Shown here piece after piece: positions 18,472-26,985 of a DNA stretch of 64,000 bases. Both the position numbers and the translations under genes were made by a program. Numbering within the stretch: the stretch's first letter is position 1; each line of letters starts with the position of its first letter. The stretch covers positions 22,018 to 86,017 of the forward strand of contig NZ_JAUXNK010000031.1 in the NCBI RefSeq assembly GCF_030682845.1. The letters run 5' to 3'. Below the pieces are notes generated by a model. It saw nothing but the letters and a program-made list of their open reading frames with translations. It had not been told where the DNA came from and made no database searches. This DNA comes from Methanolobus sp. (GTDB taxonomy: Archaea; Halobacteriota; Methanosarcinia; Methanosarcinales; Methanosarcinaceae).

Positions 18472-19140
18472 ATGCTTGAACAGGTATGGTTCCCCCTTGT
18501 AATAACACTTAAGATAGCGGCGATATCCACTCTCATAGTGGCAATACTGGGCACCATCATATCTTACATCCTGGCCAGAAGGGAATTCATGGGCAAGTGG
18601 CTGGTCGATGTGCTGGTCACACTCCCTATGGTACTCCCCCCCACAGTGACCGGCTACCTTCTCATCGTGCTCCTGGGAAAGAACGGGATCTTTGGGAAGG
18701 TCCTTTTCGACCTGACAGGTATTAGTTTACTGTTCACCTGGCAAGTGGCAGTCATAGCTGCATTTGTCGTATCCCTGCCCCTCATGGTCAAGACCACCAC
18801 AGCAGCCATCGAAGCCGTGGACAGGGATTTCGAATATGCCGCATTCACCTTGGGGAGAAAGGAACTTGAGACCGCACTTTTCATAACGCTCCCTCTTGCT
18901 AAAAAGGGGATACTTGCAGGTATAGTCCTGAGCTTTGCAAGGGCAGTGGGAGAATTCGGTGCGACCCTGATGGTCGCAGGGAACATTCCAGGAAGAACGA
19001 ACACAATGGCCATCTCCATTTACAGCGCCTTCCAGGGGGGCAACAATGAGCTTGCCAACATGCTGGTGATCATACTTGTGACCGTATCCCTGCTCTCCAT
19101 GGCTATAACTGCAAGACTTGTCAACCGCTGGAAGATATGA
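18472..19140 (+). CDS. modB: Molybdate ABC transporter permease ModB
   Basis: Integral membrane permease of the molybdate importer. The 222 residues have about five or six hydrophobic segments. The ABC-coupling (EAA) loop AAFTLGRKELETALFITLPL is near residues 123-142, and RAVGEFGATLMVAGNIPG follows, a hallmark of ModB. Six bp separate it from modA and 7 bp from the chosen modC start. Confidence 0.95.
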   Translation: MLEQVWFPLVITLKIAAISTLIVAILGTIISYILARREFMGKWLVDVLVTLPMVLPPTVTGYLLIVLLGKNGIFGKVLFDLTGISLLFTWQVAVIAAFVVSLPLMVKTTTAAIEAVDRDFEYAAFTLGRKELETALFITLPLAKKGILAGIVLSFARAVGEFGATLMVAGNIPGRTNTMAISIYSAFQGGNNELANMLVIILVTVSLLSMAITARLVNRWKI

Positions 19141-19147
19141 GGTTAGA

Positions 19148-20269
19148 ATGGGCATCAAAGTGGATTTCAGAAAACGTCATTACATGAAAAAAAGTGATAA
19201 AAAGAAAGGTATAGACCCTGTTTTCATGCTTGATGCCAAATTCGAGGCAGGAAATGAGCTGGTGGTCCTTTTCGGACGATCAGGCTCCGGGAAGACCACG
19301 GCATTGCAGTGCATATCAGGACTGCTGGAACCCAATGGTGGCAAGATAATCGTTAACGACAAGGTATACTTTGACTGCCATAAAAGGATCGACCTGCCGG
19401 TGCAGCAGCGCAGCCTCGGATACGTGTTCCAGAACTATGCCCTTTTTCCGCACATGGATGTGAAAAAGAACATTGCCTACGGACTAAAAGGATTCAGTGA
19501 AGAGGAAAAAGGGAGAAGGGTCGGAGAAATGCTACGGTTGCTCCATATCGAAGGCCTTGAGGATAATTATCCTTCCCAGCTCTCAGGGGGACAGAAACAG
19601 AGAGTGGCACTGGCCCGCGCACTTGCACCAAAGCCGGAAATACTGCTGCTTGATGAACCTTTTTCGGCGCTTGATGCTGTCGTGCGCATGAAATTGAGAG
19701 AGATGATAAGGAGAATACAGAAAGAACTTGGCATCCCAATACTGTTCATCACTCACAATCCGGTGGAAGCTTTCACCATGGCTGACAGGATGGTTATCTT
19801 CCATAACGGGCAGGTCCAGCAAACAGGTACTCCCGAGGAGGTGTTCTATCATCCTCAGAACACTCATGTGGCTGAACTGGTAGGCATGACCAACATATTT
19901 GAAGATGCTATTGTGGGAGACGAAGATACTGCTACAGGTACTGTCCTGCTCCGCAAGGATGAACTGCAGGTAAGCGCGATGCAGCAGAAGCTGAAGGCGG
20001 GCAGGAATGTCTCATGGGGTATCCGCCCTGAGAACATCCATATCCTATCAGAAGAAGACGAAAAAGATGTAGAGGAAGAGAATGTATTCAGCGTATCGGT
20101 AAAGAGCATTGTTAATAAGGGCGCAAGCAAGCTTATTTACATTGATATCGGGCATCATCAAAACCTTCTCATAGCTGAAACATCCAATCAGGCTTTTGAG
20201 AAATTGCATCTTGAAGCAGGAGATGCCTGCAAAGTGAAACTGGATAAACGGAAGATTGCGGTATTTTAG
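19148..20269 (+). CDS. modC: Molybdate ABC transporter ATPase ModC
   Basis: Cytoplasmic ATPase that powers ModB. It has about 373 residues from ATG 19148; the open frame extends back into modB but AGGTTAG favours this start. Walker A GRSGSGKTT is near residue 39, signature LSGGQKQRVALARA near 143, Walker B LLLDEPFSALD near 165 and the switch His in FITHNP near 200. The C-terminal 120 residues are a TOBE/Mop-like regulatory domain that in this family binds oxyanion. Last gene of modABC. Confidence 0.94.
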   Translation: MGIKVDFRKRHYMKKSDKKKGIDPVFMLDAKFEAGNELVVLFGRSGSGKTTALQCISGLLEPNGGKIIVNDKVYFDCHKRIDLPVQQRSLGYVFQNYALFPHMDVKKNIAYGLKGFSEEEKGRRVGEMLRLLHIEGLEDNYPSQLSGGQKQRVALARALAPKPEILLLDEPFSALDAVVRMKLREMIRRIQKELGIPILFITHNPVEAFTMADRMVIFHNGQVQQTGTPEEVFYHPQNTHVAELVGMTNIFEDAIVGDEDTATGTVLLRKDELQVSAMQQKLKAGRNVSWGIRPENIHILSEEDEKDVEEENVFSVSVKSIVNKGASKLIYIDIGHHQNLLIAETSNQAFEKLHLEAGDACKVKLDKRKIAVF

Positions 20270-20365
20270 GGTATAAGAGCCTTCATCTTAAATGTGGTCC
20301 ATGCATAGGGCTCAAAGGGCACCTTCCATCAGGCTTTTAAGATAGTATTTCATTTTTCACATATA

Positions 20366-21679
20366 ATGAAATTTCTGGAGAATCTTTTCAGGAAAAAACC
20401 AAAAGGTGCCCCTCAGGACACTTTCAGGCTGGAATTTGAAAGACTACCGGAATTGGTCCGGACAGAATCAAAAAAAGAATTGGACGATATCGGACCAGTT
20501 ATCAGGGCGAAGTATACCGAGATAGAGACATCACTGGAAGAGCTCAGGGATATCAAAGAGAGCCTCCTTCGGGCAGAACCGATAGAAAATGCAAACAAGA
20601 GAATGGAAAAACTTGGGGATTCTAATCGGGACAATGTAGCCCATAACCTTGACCTGATCATTGAAAAGATAGTTCCTCCCAAGAGCAATGACCCCAGGGA
20701 TGCCATCGACCTTTACACGGATTCAAGGTCGGTCATGAAAACAGTCGTTGATAATACCCGCAGGAGCCAGATGTATATCAAAGCCCTTTATCCCCAGGAA
20801 TTCGTGAGGATAAAACATGGCCTTACAGAACTTGAAAGCCGGTTTGGTGAGCTTCATACAATCTTAAAGGCTGAGAAGGAAAAAATGGATGCCTTAGAGA
20901 GGCTTCCCGGTGAGATAGATAACATTAGCCAGACAGAAAGGGATATGCTACAAACCCGGGAGAATATCCGCAGCCTTGAGTCAAAGCATGAAACTGCAAG
21001 TGAAAAGCTCTCTGCCTCTGTTGCGGCACTGGATGCACTTGAAAGAAGCAGTGAGTTTGAGAGGGCAAAAATACTCGAGGAAGAGATCCATGCTCTCAAA
21101 GTGAAGATATCAGCCATCGATTCAGATCTAGAACGGCTGTTCACTCCCCTGTCAAAAGCAATCTCCAGGATGGAGAAGCAGGATAAGAACGAGATTCATG
21201 TCCTGTCAGCAGAGAACCGTACAGTCCTTGCAGCCATAAAGGATAAACCAGGTTCGCTCACAAAAAGTGAGCTTGACCCTTTCCTTGATGAACTGGCAGC
21301 ACGGGTGAAGAACAAAGATCTGGGACTGAAAGAACAGATGTATGATAAGATACTCGGACAGGTCAGCAAGCTAAAAGACCCGGCAACGATATCATATCTT
21401 CGTGACATAAAAGAAGGATACTCTTCCAGAATGAAAGAACTGAGAGCTGAGCTGGGGCAAATACAGGTTTACCATGACAGGGAACGTATGGAGAATGACA
21501 GGATAAGGTACATGAACATGATGAGTTCAATAGAAGAGGAGCTGGCTAAGGAGAAAATGCACCTGGAAAGCCTGGCAGAGCAGCAGGAGAGGTCAAAAGC
21601 GGAATTACGCCAAAGACTCATACATGTTTTTGGGGATAATATAGAGGTTATCTACCATGATCAACATACACATACGTAA
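20366..21679 (+). CDS. Unknown coiled-coil protein upstream of PEP synthase
   Basis: A 437-residue soluble protein without a recognisable enzyme domain. It starts MKFLENLFRKKPKG, a basic hydrophobic head that could contact membrane or nucleic acid. Residues about 30-180 are helical with ENANKRMEKLGDSNRDNVAHNL. Residues about 180-300 and 370-430 are strongly heptad-like coiled coil. The stop is 13 bp before ppsA, suggesting cotranscription. No signal peptide or membrane segment. Function unknown. Confidence 0.8.
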   Translation: MKFLENLFRKKPKGAPQDTFRLEFERLPELVRTESKKELDDIGPVIRAKYTEIETSLEELRDIKESLLRAEPIENANKRMEKLGDSNRDNVAHNLDLIIEKIVPPKSNDPRDAIDLYTDSRSVMKTVVDNTRRSQMYIKALYPQEFVRIKHGLTELESRFGELHTILKAEKEKMDALERLPGEIDNISQTERDMLQTRENIRSLESKHETASEKLSASVAALDALERSSEFERAKILEEEIHALKVKISAIDSDLERLFTPLSKAISRMEKQDKNEIHVLSAENRTVLAAIKDKPGSLTKSELDPFLDELAARVKNKDLGLKEQMYDKILGQVSKLKDPATISYLRDIKEGYSSRMKELRAELGQIQVYHDRERMENDRIRYMNMMSSIEEELAKEKMHLESLAEQQERSKAELRQRLIHVFGDNIEVIYHDQHTHT

Positions 21680-21692
21680 GAGGGGTTAGGCA

Positions 21693-24107
21693 ATGGAAAA
21701 TAACAGATATATCCGATGGTTTGAAGAGGTAACTATAGAAGATGTTCCTTCAGTCGGAGGCAAGAATGCCTCTATAGGGGAAATGTACAGGGAACTGACA
21801 GGTAAAGGCATTAAAGTACCTAACGGCTTTGCGATTACGGCGGACGCCTACTGGCATGTTCTCGAATCTGCGGACGCTCTTGAGGAGCTAAAGCAGACCC
21901 TTGAAGGGCTGGACACCGAAGATGTACGCGACCTTGCAATAAGAGGGAAAAAGGCAAGGAATATTATCCTCAATGCGGATATGCCTGATGATCTGTGGAG
22001 TGAGATAAAAGAGGCATATGATGAACTGAGTGAACAGTACGGTCCTGATGCCGATGTAGCAGTGCGTAGCTCGGCAACCGCGGAGGACCTTCCCAATGCT
22101 TCATTTGCGGGCCAGCAGGAAACATATCTGAACATACATGGGTACCATTCCCTGAAAGATGCATGTATCAGGTGTTTTGCCTCGCTTTTCACTGACAGGG
22201 CCATTTCCTATCGTGTCAATAATAATTTTGACCATTTCAAGGTTGGGCTGTCCATCGGAGTGATGAAGATGGTGCGCTCGGACCTTGCCTCCAGCGGAGT
22301 TATGTTCACCATCGATACTGATAGCGGATTTGAGGAAGTCGTGTTCATAACTGCTGCCTATGGGCTTGGGGAGAATATTGTGCAGGGACTTGTCAACCCT
22401 GACGAGTTCTATGTGTTCAAGCCCACACTGAAAAAAGGCTATAAGTCAATTATCGACAAGAAACTGGGCGAAAAAGAGATCAAGATGATATACGGGCGTG
22501 GTGATTCCCGTATACTCACCCGCAATGTGGAAGTTCCGGAAGCGGACCGGAAAAGTTTCTGCATCAACGATGAGGAGATACTCCTTCTAGCTCAGTACGC
22601 AGTAACCATTGAGGATCATTATTCCAGGAAGAACGGGAAGAAGGTCCCGATGGACATTGAATGGGCGAAGGATGGCGAAACCGGAGAGCTGTTCATTGTA
22701 CAGGCAAGGCCTGAGACCGTGCAGTCCCAGAAAAAGAAGGACATCCTTGAAACCTACTATCTTGATCAGAAGTCTTCAGTTATTGTTACAGGCAGAAGCA
22801 TCGGCCGCAAGATAGCAGCAGGCAGAGTGCATGTGATCCCTGATGTTTCAAGGCTCCCTTCATTTAAACCCGGAGAGGTGCTTGTGGCAGATACCACAAC
22901 ACCCGACTGGGAGCCGATAATGAAGAAAGCTGCCGCAATCATTACAAATAAGGGCGGAAGGACCTGCCATGCAGCTATTGTCAGCCGTGAACTGGGCATA
23001 CCGGCTGTGGTGGGTGCCGCAGGTGCAACTGAAAAGTTAAAGACAGGCATGGAAGTCACTGCAAGTTGCGCTGAAGGTGATGTCGGGAGAGTCTATGAGG
23101 GCATGCTCGATTTCCATACTGAGAGCCTTGACCTGAAGGATCTGGAGAACACAAGGACAGAGGTAATGATGAACCTCGGAAACCCTGAAGAAGCTTTTTC
23201 CCTGTCCATGATTCCCAATAGCGGTATTGGTCTTGCAAGGCTTGAGTTCATTATCTCAAGTTACATACAGGTGCACCCTATGGCGCTGGTGCATCCGGAA
23301 AGAGTTGCTGATGCAAACGATGCTGAGGAAATAGAGAGACTCACAAAAGGTTACAGCAGCAAAGAGGACTATTTTGTCGAAAAGCTCTCCTTTGGGGTCG
23401 GCACCATTGCAGCTGCATTCTATCCCAAGCCTGTGGTCGTGCGTATGAGCGATTTCAAATCAAACGAGTACGCGAGCCTGCTGGGAGGCAGGTACTTTGA
23501 GATAGAGGAAAGCAATCCAATGCTGGGATTCCGTGGTGCTTCACGCTATTACGATGAGCGCTACAGGGAAGGCTTCGCACTTGAGTGCAGGGCGATGAAA
23601 AGAGTTCGGGAAGAACTGGGGCTTACAAATCTGATCCTTATGATACCTTTCTGCAGACGTGTTGACGAGGCGGGGAAAGTGCTTGCAGAAATGAAAAAAC
23701 ACGGGCTTGAAAGAGGAAAGAATGGCCTGCAGGTGTACGTGATGTGCGAGATACCTAGCAACGTGCTCCTGATAGATGAGTTCAGCAAATACTTTGATGG
23801 TTTTTCGATAGGTTCCAATGACCTCACCCAGCTAACCCTTGGAGTGGACAGGGATTCAGAGATACTTGCAGAATCCTTTGATGAAAGGGATGAGGCGGTC
23901 AAGAGAATAGTGTCCATGGCCATACAGGGAGCAAAGCGCAACGGCAAGCATAGCGGGCTATGCGGGCAGGCACCCAGCGATTTCCCGGAATTTGCGGAAT
24001 TCCTTGTAAGAGAGGGCATTGATTCGATTTCCCTTAATCCCGATTCCGTGATGCAGATAGTGCCCAGGATACTTCAGACAGAAAAAGATATGGAAAAGCA
24101 GGGATGA
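21693..24107 (+). CDS. ppsA: Phosphoenolpyruvate synthase (pyruvate, water dikinase)
   Basis: Converts pyruvate, ATP and water to PEP, AMP and phosphate, the first step of gluconeogenesis in methanogens that make pyruvate from acetyl-CoA. The 804 residues cover three domains. The N-terminal ATP-binding part has GGKNASIGEM near 18 and SSATAEDLPNASFAGQQET near 127. The swivelling domain has GGRTCHAAIVSRE with the phosphorylated His near 425. The C-terminal PEP/pyruvate barrel ends with GLCGQAPSD near 755. Start has AGGGGTTAGG upstream. Confidence 0.96.
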   Translation: MENNRYIRWFEEVTIEDVPSVGGKNASIGEMYRELTGKGIKVPNGFAITADAYWHVLESADALEELKQTLEGLDTEDVRDLAIRGKKARNIILNADMPDDLWSEIKEAYDELSEQYGPDADVAVRSSATAEDLPNASFAGQQETYLNIHGYHSLKDACIRCFASLFTDRAISYRVNNNFDHFKVGLSIGVMKMVRSDLASSGVMFTIDTDSGFEEVVFITAAYGLGENIVQGLVNPDEFYVFKPTLKKGYKSIIDKKLGEKEIKMIYGRGDSRILTRNVEVPEADRKSFCINDEEILLLAQYAVTIEDHYSRKNGKKVPMDIEWAKDGETGELFIVQARPETVQSQKKKDILETYYLDQKSSVIVTGRSIGRKIAAGRVHVIPDVSRLPSFKPGEVLVADTTTPDWEPIMKKAAAIITNKGGRTCHAAIVSRELGIPAVVGAAGATEKLKTGMEVTASCAEGDVGRVYEGMLDFHTESLDLKDLENTRTEVMMNLGNPEEAFSLSMIPNSGIGLARLEFIISSYIQVHPMALVHPERVADANDAEEIERLTKGYSSKEDYFVEKLSFGVGTIAAAFYPKPVVVRMSDFKSNEYASLLGGRYFEIEESNPMLGFRGASRYYDERYREGFALECRAMKRVREELGLTNLILMIPFCRRVDEAGKVLAEMKKHGLERGKNGLQVYVMCEIPSNVLLIDEFSKYFDGFSIGSNDLTQLTLGVDRDSEILAESFDERDEAVKRIVSMAIQGAKRNGKHSGLCGQAPSDFPEFAEFLVREGIDSISLNPDSVMQIVPRILQTEKDMEKQG

Positions 24108-24366
24108 ACTAAGCTCTGCTCTTTGTATTGATAGATTCGCTACATATTGTTTATATGTCCCATGATTCAAAACACTTATATGCGCTCAAATAATAAGTGA
24201 ATAATAGAATCGTCTCTGAATGTATACTGGCGATCAGCAGTGGGAGATAGACTGCGGGTGAATGGAGCTGAAGCTATATACATGAGCAGGAAGTTCCTTG
24301 AAGAACGCAGTTCATTTTCCCGATTTATGGAAACATTGGAGCATTGAACATCAGAAGAGGGAGAAG

Positions 24367-24975
24367 ATGGGGAAGAAACAATATACATTACCAGACCTGC
24401 CCTATGGTTACGCAGACCTGGAGCCATTCATGTCCGAAGAACAGCTAAGGACACATCACGATAAGCATCACAGCACTTATGTCAAAAATGCTAACTCGAT
24501 CATTGAGAATGTGGAGAAAGCAATTAAAGATGGTACTGATTACAACGTCAAGACCACAGCGAAATCACTGGCCTTCAACCTTGGAGGACATGTCCTGCAC
24601 AGCTATTTCTGGCCGAGCATGGGGCCCTCGGATAAAGTTAGCAAGGAGCCTGTGGGTGAGATTGCCGACCAGATAAAAAGTGATTTTGGAAGTTATGACC
24701 GTTTCAAGAAGGACTTCACACAGGCAGCATCAACCGTGGAAGGTTCTGGCTGGGCAGTACTGACATACTGCAATGACATTGAAAAGCTTGCAATAATGCA
24801 GGTAGAGAAGCACAATGACGTTGTTTTTCCGGAGTATCCCATTCTTATGCCGCTGGATGCATGGGAGCATGCATTCTATATAGACTACAGGAACGAGAAG
24901 GCGAAATTCTTCGATGCGTTCTGGAATATCGTAAACTGGGAAGAAATTGATAATAGATTCAAGGCATTAAAATAA
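24367..24975 (+). CDS. Superoxide dismutase, Fe/Mn family
   Basis: Removes superoxide; in strict anaerobes it protects against oxygen exposure. It has 202 residues from ATG 24367, which follows AGAGGGAGA; the frame is open upstream to 24298 but the extension is not family-like. Metal ligands are visible: the first His in THHDKHHSTYV (near 30), His in GHVLHSYFW (near 79), and Asp and His in DAWEHAFYIDY (near 163-167). I cannot decide iron or manganese. A TATA-like TTTATATG near 24150 suggests a long untranslated leader. Confidence 0.95.
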   Translation: MGKKQYTLPDLPYGYADLEPFMSEEQLRTHHDKHHSTYVKNANSIIENVEKAIKDGTDYNVKTTAKSLAFNLGGHVLHSYFWPSMGPSDKVSKEPVGEIADQIKSDFGSYDRFKKDFTQAASTVEGSGWAVLTYCNDIEKLAIMQVEKHNDVVFPEYPILMPLDAWEHAFYIDYRNEKAKFFDAFWNIVNWEEIDNRFKALK

Positions 24976-24991
24976 TGCCTTCCTCTTTTTT
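24961..24991 (+). terminator. Terminator of the superoxide dismutase gene
   Basis: AAGGCATT (24961-24968) pairs with AATGCCTT (24974-24981) over a 5-base loop, then CCTC and a six-T run. The stem includes the stop codon, so the last codons double as terminator arm. Confidence 0.75.
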
Positions 24992-25020
24992 AGATAGAAA
25001 CTGGACTTGGATCACGTTTT

Positions 25021-25345
25021 TTATCTTTGCCTGGTGGGGATTGCAAAGGTGAAAGTGCTTCCTTTTCCTGGGACGCTTTTGACACATACCCTTCCATCAT
25101 GTATTTCTACGAATTTCTTTACCAGTACCAGGCCAAGGCCGGTTCCCTCATATTCCCGGTTTGTATCAGGATCCAGTTGTTTAAACGGTTTGAATAGTTC
25201 CTTTTGCTGCAGGTCGGATATCCCGATACCATTATCCTTCACGCTGACAGATATCTCATTTGCATTGCAATTCAAGATTACTTCGACACTGCCGTATCCA
25301 TCTTACCGGTTTCCTTGTATTGTATTAAAGGGATACTCATTGGAC
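25021..25345 (-). pseudogene. Histidine kinase relic (ATPase domain only)
   Basis: The in-frame part, 25021-25275, reads as the C-terminal half of a sensor histidine kinase ATPase: VKDNGIGIS (N/G1 box), LFKPFKQLD (F box), EGTGLGLVLVKKFVE (G2 box) and GKGSTFTFAIP. Just upstream an N-box-like stretch (NPLIQYKETGK-like) is in another frame and followed by stops. There is no DHp domain, His box or sensor domain. It is therefore a decayed fragment, not a working kinase. It sits between superoxide dismutase and tRNA-Arg. Confidence 0.75.
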
Positions 25346-25430
25346 CTTGAAATAATATGTAAACAAAGAATGAGGCATTAGAAAGGATTTACAAATAAGA
25401 ACGTGAAGATCACTGTTAAAAAATAGAAAG

Positions 25431-25505
25431 CGATCCCGAAGGGATTCGAACCCTCGACCCTCGGGTTAGAAGCCCGATGCTATATCCTGGCTAAGCCACG
25501 GGACC
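25431..25505 (-). tRNA. tRNA-Arg (TCT anticodon)
   Basis: Reading the minus strand, acceptor arms GGTCCCG and CGGGATC pair with one G-T wobble. The anticodon stem TCGGG/CCCGA holds loop CTTCTAA with anticodon TCT, and the T arm contains GGTTCGAATCC. The discriminator base is G and CCA is not encoded. No intron. Confidence 0.93.
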
Positions 25506-25664
25506 ACTTTAGATGCTCAGAGGTACGAAATAGGCGTTTATGCATAAAAGTCTTTTGTATAAAACAGGAAAGTGCATAAATATCTGAACAGGTAATTCGA
25601 TGCGCGAATAGAAATATATAATAGTTTAGCATCAAATCTACCATTAATTTAATGAGGCTTTATA

Positions 25665-26543
25665 ATGAGCGAACTACTGATCTATTGTAATGGCGAGTAT
25701 GTCCCAAAATCGAAGGCTACGACATCGGTTTATGACCATGGCTTCCTTTATGGGGACGGCGTCTTTGAAGGTATAAGAGCATACAACGGACGTGTTTTTA
25801 AGTTACGCGAGCATGTCGACAGGCTCTATGACTCTGCAACGGCCATAGCCCTGAAGATCCCCATGACCAAGGAAGAAATGGAGGAAGCAATCCTTGAAAC
25901 TCTCAGGAAGAACAATCTCAGGGATGCTTATATCAGACCTATCGTTTCAAGAGGTAACGGCGACCTTGGACTTGATCCCAGGAAATGTCCAAAGCCCAAT
26001 GTATTCATCATCAGCCAGGAATGGGGTGCAATGTATGGTGATCTCTATGAGACCGGACTTACAGGAGTCACTGTCGCGGTCAGAAGGAACGCTGCAGATG
26101 CGCTTTCACCAAACATCAAATCACTCAACTACCTCAACAACATCCTTGCCAAGATAGAAGCCAACGAAAAAGGCGGCGATGAGGCGATCTTCTTTGACAG
26201 CAACGGCTATCTTTCAGAAGGTTCGGGTGACAATATATTCATCATAAAGAACGGAAAGGTCTATACCCCTCCGACAGTCAATAACCTGAGAGGCATTACT
26301 AGAGCGACTGCCATCGAGCTGCTTGAAGAGATGGGCACTATGGTCCATGTTGAGAATCTGGGCATGTTCGACCTCTATACGGCTGATGAGATATTCGTCA
26401 CCGGCACAGCTGCAGAAGCCGCTCCTCTTGTCAAGGTCGACGGGCGCGCGATAGGCGACGGAAAACCAGGACCCATCACAAAGAAAATGGTAGAGGCCTT
26501 CAAGCACATCACCCAGAATACAGGCACTCCAATATTCAAATGA
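25665..26543 (+). CDS. ilvE: Branched-chain amino acid aminotransferase
   Basis: PLP-dependent class IV transaminase that makes Val, Leu and Ile from their 2-oxo acids. The 292 residues match the family. Signature parts are [20 protein letters not shown] near 22-41, the PLP lysine in [19 protein letters not shown] near 150, [13 protein letters not shown] near 186 and [10 protein letters not shown] near 245. Stand-alone gene followed by a clear terminator. Confidence 0.95.
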   Translation: MSELLIYCNGEYVPKSKATTSVYDHGFLYGDGVFEGIRAYNGRVFKLREHVDRLYDSATAIALKIPMTKEEMEEAILETLRKNNLRDAYIRPIVSRGNGDLGLDPRKCPKPNVFIISQEWGAMYGDLYETGLTGVTVAVRRNAADALSPNIKSLNYLNNILAKIEANEKGGDEAIFFDSNGYLSEGSGDNIFIIKNGKVYTPPTVNNLRGITRATAIELLEEMGTMVHVENLGMFDLYTADEIFVTGTAAEAAPLVKVDGRAIGDGKPGPITKKMVEAFKHITQNTGTPIFK

Positions 26544-26550
26544 GCCGCTC

Positions 26551-26581
26551 TGGAAGGATTATCCCTTCCATGTACTTTTTT
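26551..26581 (+). terminator. Terminator of ilvE
   Basis: TGGAAGG (26551-26557) pairs with CCTTCCA (26564-26570), followed by a six-T run ending at 26581. Confidence 0.72.
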
Positions 26582-26730
26582 AGAACTATGTCAGGCATCA
26601 CCTGATTATATACTATAAGAATTATATACAAATACGAGAATAATATCCTGCTGATAACACACTGGTTTTGTCAGCAAGATAGCCCGTTAATGTGTATTAT
26701 GTATTATAGAACCTGACAGAGGGATAACAA

Positions 26731-26979
26731 ATGGAAATAACAGGAGAGAAAGGCAAAGTAGTAATGGAGAACCTGAAATATCTGAACGATTCGGTAATGG
26801 CCATATTACTGCTTATGCCTGTGACCCTTTTGATAGTCTTTGAAGCTCTTGATGACAATCCTACCTTGAAACTGCTCTCCATTCCCACGTGGGCTGTGTA
26901 CCTTTTGGGGCTCTGGTATGTTACTTCAAGGATATTCAGACTTAACAAAACGCTTATAGCATATCTTGAAGAAAAGTAA
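26731..26979 (+). CDS. Small two-helix membrane protein
   Basis: An 82-residue protein of unknown function. Two hydrophobic segments lie at about residues 20-41 (NDSVMAILLLMPVTLLIVFE) and 49-66 (LLSIPTWAVYLLGLWYV), with a basic, amphipathic C-terminus. GAGGG lies upstream of the ATG. It ends 6 bp before the MoeA-like gene, so the pair is likely cotranscribed. A role with molybdenum cofactor work is only suggested by position. Confidence 0.72.
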   Translation: MEITGEKGKVVMENLKYLNDSVMAILLLMPVTLLIVFEALDDNPTLKLLSIPTWAVYLLGLWYVTSRIFRLNKTLIAYLEEK

Positions 26980-26985
26980 GAGCAC

